DNA of 6,816 bases from Candidatus Nanohalarchaeota archaeon (GTDB lineage Archaea > EX4484-52 > B79-G9), in contig JAUVEK010000075.1 in NCBI GenBank assembly GCA_030594795.1, positions 1 through 6,816 of the forward strand. The letters are read 5' to 3'. Both the position numbers and the translations under genes were made by a program. A model generated the notes under the pieces. It was given only the letters and a program-made list of their open reading frames with translations, was not told the DNA's origin and did no database searches. Of this stretch, positions 4,971 through 6,816 are shown piece after piece. Positions within the stretch are counted from its first letter, which is position 1. The number at the start of each line of letters is the position of its first letter.

Positions 4971-5873
4971 TTAAAATTCTACCAGTTTTTCGAATTCTTT
5001 GTAGCGCTTGTCTGCGTCTTCTTTTGTGATTTTTTTTAGCTTGTTCAGGCTGAAGTCTTCTGCGTTGAATGAGGCGATTGCACTGCCGTAGATTACTGCT
5101 TTTTTTATGTTCTCAACTGTAGTGTCATCTGTGCCTGCGAGGTAGCCCATGAGGCCTCCTGCAAATGAGTCGCCTGCGCCTGTGGGGTCTTTTACTTCTT
5201 CAAGCGGGTAGCCGGGTGCGCAAAAGCACATGCTGTCTGTGAAGAGGAGTGCGCCGTGCTCGCCTTTTTTTATGATGACTGCGCTTGGGCCTTTTTTTAG
5301 CAGCGTGCGGGCGGCCTGCACGAGGTTCGGGGTGTTCATGAGTTCTCTTGCTTCTGCGTCGTTTATCAGAAGGAGGTTTACTTTGCTTATTATGTCCAGA
5401 AGTTCCTGTTTTTTTGTCTCTATCCAGAAGTTCATTGTGTCAAGTGCTACCAGTTTTGCGTTTTTGAGCTGGCTCATGACTTCAATCTGGAGGAGCGGGT
5501 CGATGTTTGCAAGGAATAAGTATTTTGATTCAAGGTAGTTTTTTGGGATCTTCGGGCTGAATGATGAGAATACGTTGAGTTCTGTGTTTGTTGTGTGCGC
5601 CTGGTTCATGTCGAATTCGTAGTATCCGGACCATCTGAATGTCTTTCCGTCTGCAACTGAGAGTCCGTCTGTTGCAATTTTTCTTTTGTTCAGGAATTCT
5701 ATGTGCTTTTTTGGGAAGTCTTTTCCGACGACGCCGACCAGGCCGGGGCTGCAAAATATGCTTGCTGCAACTGATGAATATGTGGCTGCACCGCCGAGGA
5801 TTTCTTTTACTTCCCCGAACGGTGTTTTGACGGAGTCAAGGGCGATTGAACCAACTACGACTAAATCTATCAT
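4971..5873 (-). CDS. PfkB-family sugar or nucleoside kinase
   Basis: This is a ribokinase/PfkB-fold kinase that phosphorylates a sugar or nucleoside hydroxyl with ATP or ADP, in the cytoplasm. The product has 300 residues, the family norm. Seen in order: the N-terminal strand MIDLVVVGSIALDSV; the substrate-side GGAATYSS (27-34); GVVGKDFP (47-54); NxxE at 171-174 (NDAE), the Mg/phosphate-linked motif; and the C-terminal signature DPTGAGDSFAGG (229-240), with Asp235 as the catalytic base and TGAG as the anion hole. The segments KTFRWSGYYEFDMN and LVALDTMNFWI belong, as I recall, to a widespread subfamily of unassigned specificity. The ATG at 5873 has AGG 6 nt upstream and a TATA box near 5911-5926. 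It is divergent from the methylthioadenosine phosphorylase, so ribose-1-phosphate, a methylthioribose derivative or a nucleoside is a plausible substrate by context only. Confidence 0.93.
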   Translation of the reverse strand: MIDLVVVGSIALDSVKTPFGEVKEILGGAATYSSVAASIFCSPGLVGVVGKDFPKKHIEFLNKRKIATDGLSVADGKTFRWSGYYEFDMNQAHTTNTELNVFSSFSPKIPKNYLESKYLFLANIDPLLQIEVMSQLKNAKLVALDTMNFWIETKKQELLDIISKVNLLLINDAEARELMNTPNLVQAARTLLKKGPSAVIIKKGEHGALLFTDSMCFCAPGYPLEEVKDPTGAGDSFAGGLMGYLAGTDDTTVENIKKAVIYGSAIASFNAEDFSLNKLKKITKEDADKRYKEFEKLVEF

Positions 5874-5910
5874 TGTAATCCTACTCTTAAAACTTATTTT
5901 TCAATATTAT

Positions 5911-5926
5911 CTTTATAACTTTATAA
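5911..5926 (-). promoter_or_regulatory. Tandem TATA boxes of the kinase gene
   Basis: On the minus strand TTATAAAG occurs twice head to tail (5926-5919 and 5918-5911). Starts about 25 nt downstream would fall near 5885-5895, leaving a short leader before the ATG at 5873. The duplication may allow two start sites or a neighbouring regulator site. Confidence 0.55.
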
Positions 5927-5935
5927 TAATAATTG

Positions 5936-5945
5936 TATAAATATA
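5936..5945 (+). promoter_or_regulatory. TATA box of the phosphorylase gene
   Basis: TATAAATATA on the plus strand is a strong archaeal TATA element. A start near 5967-5972 would give an unusually long leader of about 95 nt, which contains the stem-loop at 5983-6044. Confidence 0.55.
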
Positions 5946-5982
5946 GTGAATGCACTAGTAAATTGAGTAGAGTGCTTTCCCA

Positions 5983-6044
5983 TATACATCAAGGCAATTT
6001 GGTTTTGGGTGATGTTTGCTCATTTATTTCATGCCTTGAGTATA
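5983..6044 (+). promoter_or_regulatory. Predicted stem-loop in the mtnP leader
   Basis: The 5' arm TATAC-A-TCAAGGCA (5983-5996) is complementary to the 3' arm TGCCTTGA-GTATA (6032-6044). Together they form 13 Watson-Crick pairs interrupted only by one bulged A (5988). The loop is 35 nt (5997-6031), G/T-rich, and can form a small inner hairpin at about 6009-6023 (one G-U and three standard pairs). The stem ends 8 nt before the Shine-Dalgarno (6053-6057). It lies in the long leader downstream of the TATA box, so it would be transcribed. It fits a cis-regulatory leader structure. No known riboswitch class was recognised, and an independent small RNA is less likely. Confidence 0.5.
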
Positions 6045-6052
6045 GCTTAAGA

Positions 6053-6057
6053 GAGGG
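6053..6057 (+). promoter_or_regulatory. Shine-Dalgarno of mtnP
   Basis: GAGGG lies 6 nt before the ATG at 6064. A closer ATG at 6058 is in frame but immediately followed by TAG, so it cannot begin the protein. Confidence 0.6.
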
Positions 6058-6063
6058 ATGTAG

Positions 6064-6816
6064 ATGCGCGCTGAAATTGGCATTATCGGGGGTACAGGTG
6101 TTTATGATCCTAAGCTTCTTTCGGATGCGAAGAAGGTGAAGATGAGTACGCCTTATGGTGAGCCTTCGGATGATATTGTTGTCGGGAAACTTGGTGGGCG
6201 GAAGGTTGCGTTTGTCAACAGGCATGGCCCCGGGCATAAGATACCGCCTCATATGGTGAATTCTCGTGCAAATATTTGGGCACTTTCGGAGCTTGGTGTG
6301 ACGCGTATTCTTGCGCCGACTGCTGTCGGGTCGCTGGTTGATGAGTACAGGCTGGGTGATCTTGTTGTGCCTGACCAGTTTATTGACAGGACTCATGGGA
6401 GAGTGTCAACTTTTTATGAAAAGGGGCAGGTGTGCCATATTTCTGTTGCTGACCCGTTTTGTGCGGAGTTGCGCAGTCTCTTGATTGAGACGTGTAGGAA
6501 GCTGGGTTATGCGGTTCATGATAGGGGGACGCAGGTGTGCATCAATGGCCCGCGTTTTTCGACTCGGGCAGAATCGGTTATGTTCCAGAAGTGGGGTGCG
6601 CATACTATCAACATGACTCTTGTTCCTGAGTGCGTGCTTGCGAGGGAGATGGAGATGTGTTATGCCTCGATTGCGATGGTTGCTGATTATGACTGCTGGA
6701 AAGAGCACAATGTTACTATAGATGAAGTGATTGAGAGGATGAAGGAGAATGAGGAGAAGGTTAAGAAGCTTCTTTTGAAGACGATTGAGGTCATTCCCAA
6801 GGAGCGTAGTTGCGGG
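6064..6816 (+). CDS. mtnP: S-methyl-5'-thioadenosine phosphorylase, 3' end cut off
   Basis: This enzyme splits methylthioadenosine (a by-product of polyamine synthesis and other S-adenosylmethionine-dependent reactions) with phosphate into adenine and 5-methylthioribose-1-phosphate. The frame is open for 251 codons to the window edge; relatives are about 260-270 residues, so only a short tail is missing. Seen in order: GGTG (9-12), whose Thr11 binds phosphate; NRHGPGH (52-58), the second phosphate site; PTAVGSL (85-91); the signature NGPRFSTRAES (161-171); NMTLVPE (183-189), contacting the ribose; and ADYDCWKEH (207-215). The two Asp of the DYDCW motif recognise the 6-amino group of adenine, which favours MTA phosphorylase over a purine nucleoside phosphorylase acting on inosine/guanosine. 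Some archaeal homologues accept both. Third positions are strongly G/T (66 of the first 80 codons). The gene is divergent from the PfkB kinase. Confidence 0.95.
   Translation, partial: MRAEIGIIGGTGVYDPKLLSDAKKVKMSTPYGEPSDDIVVGKLGGRKVAFVNRHGPGHKIPPHMVNSRANIWALSELGVTRILAPTAVGSLVDEYRLGDLVVPDQFIDRTHGRVSTFYEKGQVCHISVADPFCAELRSLLIETCRKLGYAVHDRGTQVCINGPRFSTRAESVMFQKWGAHTINMTLVPECVLAREMEMCYASIAMVADYDCWKEHNVTIDEVIERMKENEEKVKKLLLKTIEVIPKERSCG

Noticed and set aside
6058..6063. ATG immediately followed by TAG just before the mtnP start
   Set aside because: A start-stop element could in principle regulate initiation, but the Shine-Dalgarno is optimally spaced for the ATG at 6064 and the arrangement is easily chance.
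5968..6063. C/D-box or H/ACA guide RNA in the mtnP leader
   Set aside because: GTGATGT near 6009 resembles a C box, but no matching D box or guide layout is present, and there is no clear ACA box at the right distance from the stem.
5933..6139. Plus-strand 68-codon frame covering the mtnP leader
   Set aside because: It has no ribosome site, starts inside the TATA box and overlaps mtnP out of frame. The stem-loop is a better explanation for this stretch.
5989..6708. Two minus-strand frames of 135 and 100 codons opposite mtnP
   Set aside because: The plus-strand frame encodes MTA phosphorylase with all its motifs and stays open to the window edge. The minus frames are Arg/Asn/His/Thr-rich shadows.

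Overview
The window is archaeal chromosomal DNA. The clearest sign is a minus-strand translation/transcription operon in the order secE, spt5 (archaeal NusG), L11, L1, P0 (L10) and P1/L12. All six products are of archaeal type, for example a P0 stalk protein with an insertion domain and a GLGALFG C-terminus. Ribosome binding sites match the archaeal anti-Shine-Dalgarno (AGGTG, GGTGA, GGAGG), and the promoters are TATA boxes with short poly-T terminators. I cannot fix the phylum from sequence alone. A euryarchaeal or DPANN-type archaeon is plausible.

Layout. Bases 1-3329 hold the ribosomal/secretion operon, read right to left; L12 runs off the left edge. Most junctions are 9-14 nt long. The exception is a 182-nt A-rich gap between P0 and L12. 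Bases 3330-3604 are a divergent control region with TATA boxes for secE (minus) and for a small unknown gene (plus, 3605-4015). That gene converges on a second unknown gene (minus, 4138-4857), with T-run terminators for both strands between them. Bases 4971-5873 (minus) encode a PfkB-family sugar/nucleoside kinase. It is divergent from a plus-strand S-methyl-5'-thioadenosine phosphorylase that starts at 6064 and is cut by the right edge within about its last 10-20 codons. The two share a 190-bp AT-rich intergenic region, which includes a predicted 13-bp stem-loop in the phosphorylase leader.

How the genes work together. L11, P0 and L12 form the GTPase-associated centre and stalk that recruit elongation factors. 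L1 forms the opposite stalk at the E site. Spt5 is the universal RNA polymerase processivity factor, and SecE is the essential small subunit of the protein-conducting channel. The kinase and phosphorylase look like a nucleoside/methylthioadenosine salvage pair. The two genes between these modules are unrecognised; the minus-strand one has a region that looks like a winged helix.

Points that stand out: an extra charged tail of about 83 residues on L11; the mtnP leader stem-loop; a strong G+T bias of the plus strand at third codon positions whichever strand a gene lies on; and an AT-rich, ORFan-like small gene next to the operon promoter. I see no tRNA, rRNA, CRISPR array or insertion sequence. 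Most of the window is ordinary core genome, and I do not see a clear undescribed system in it.
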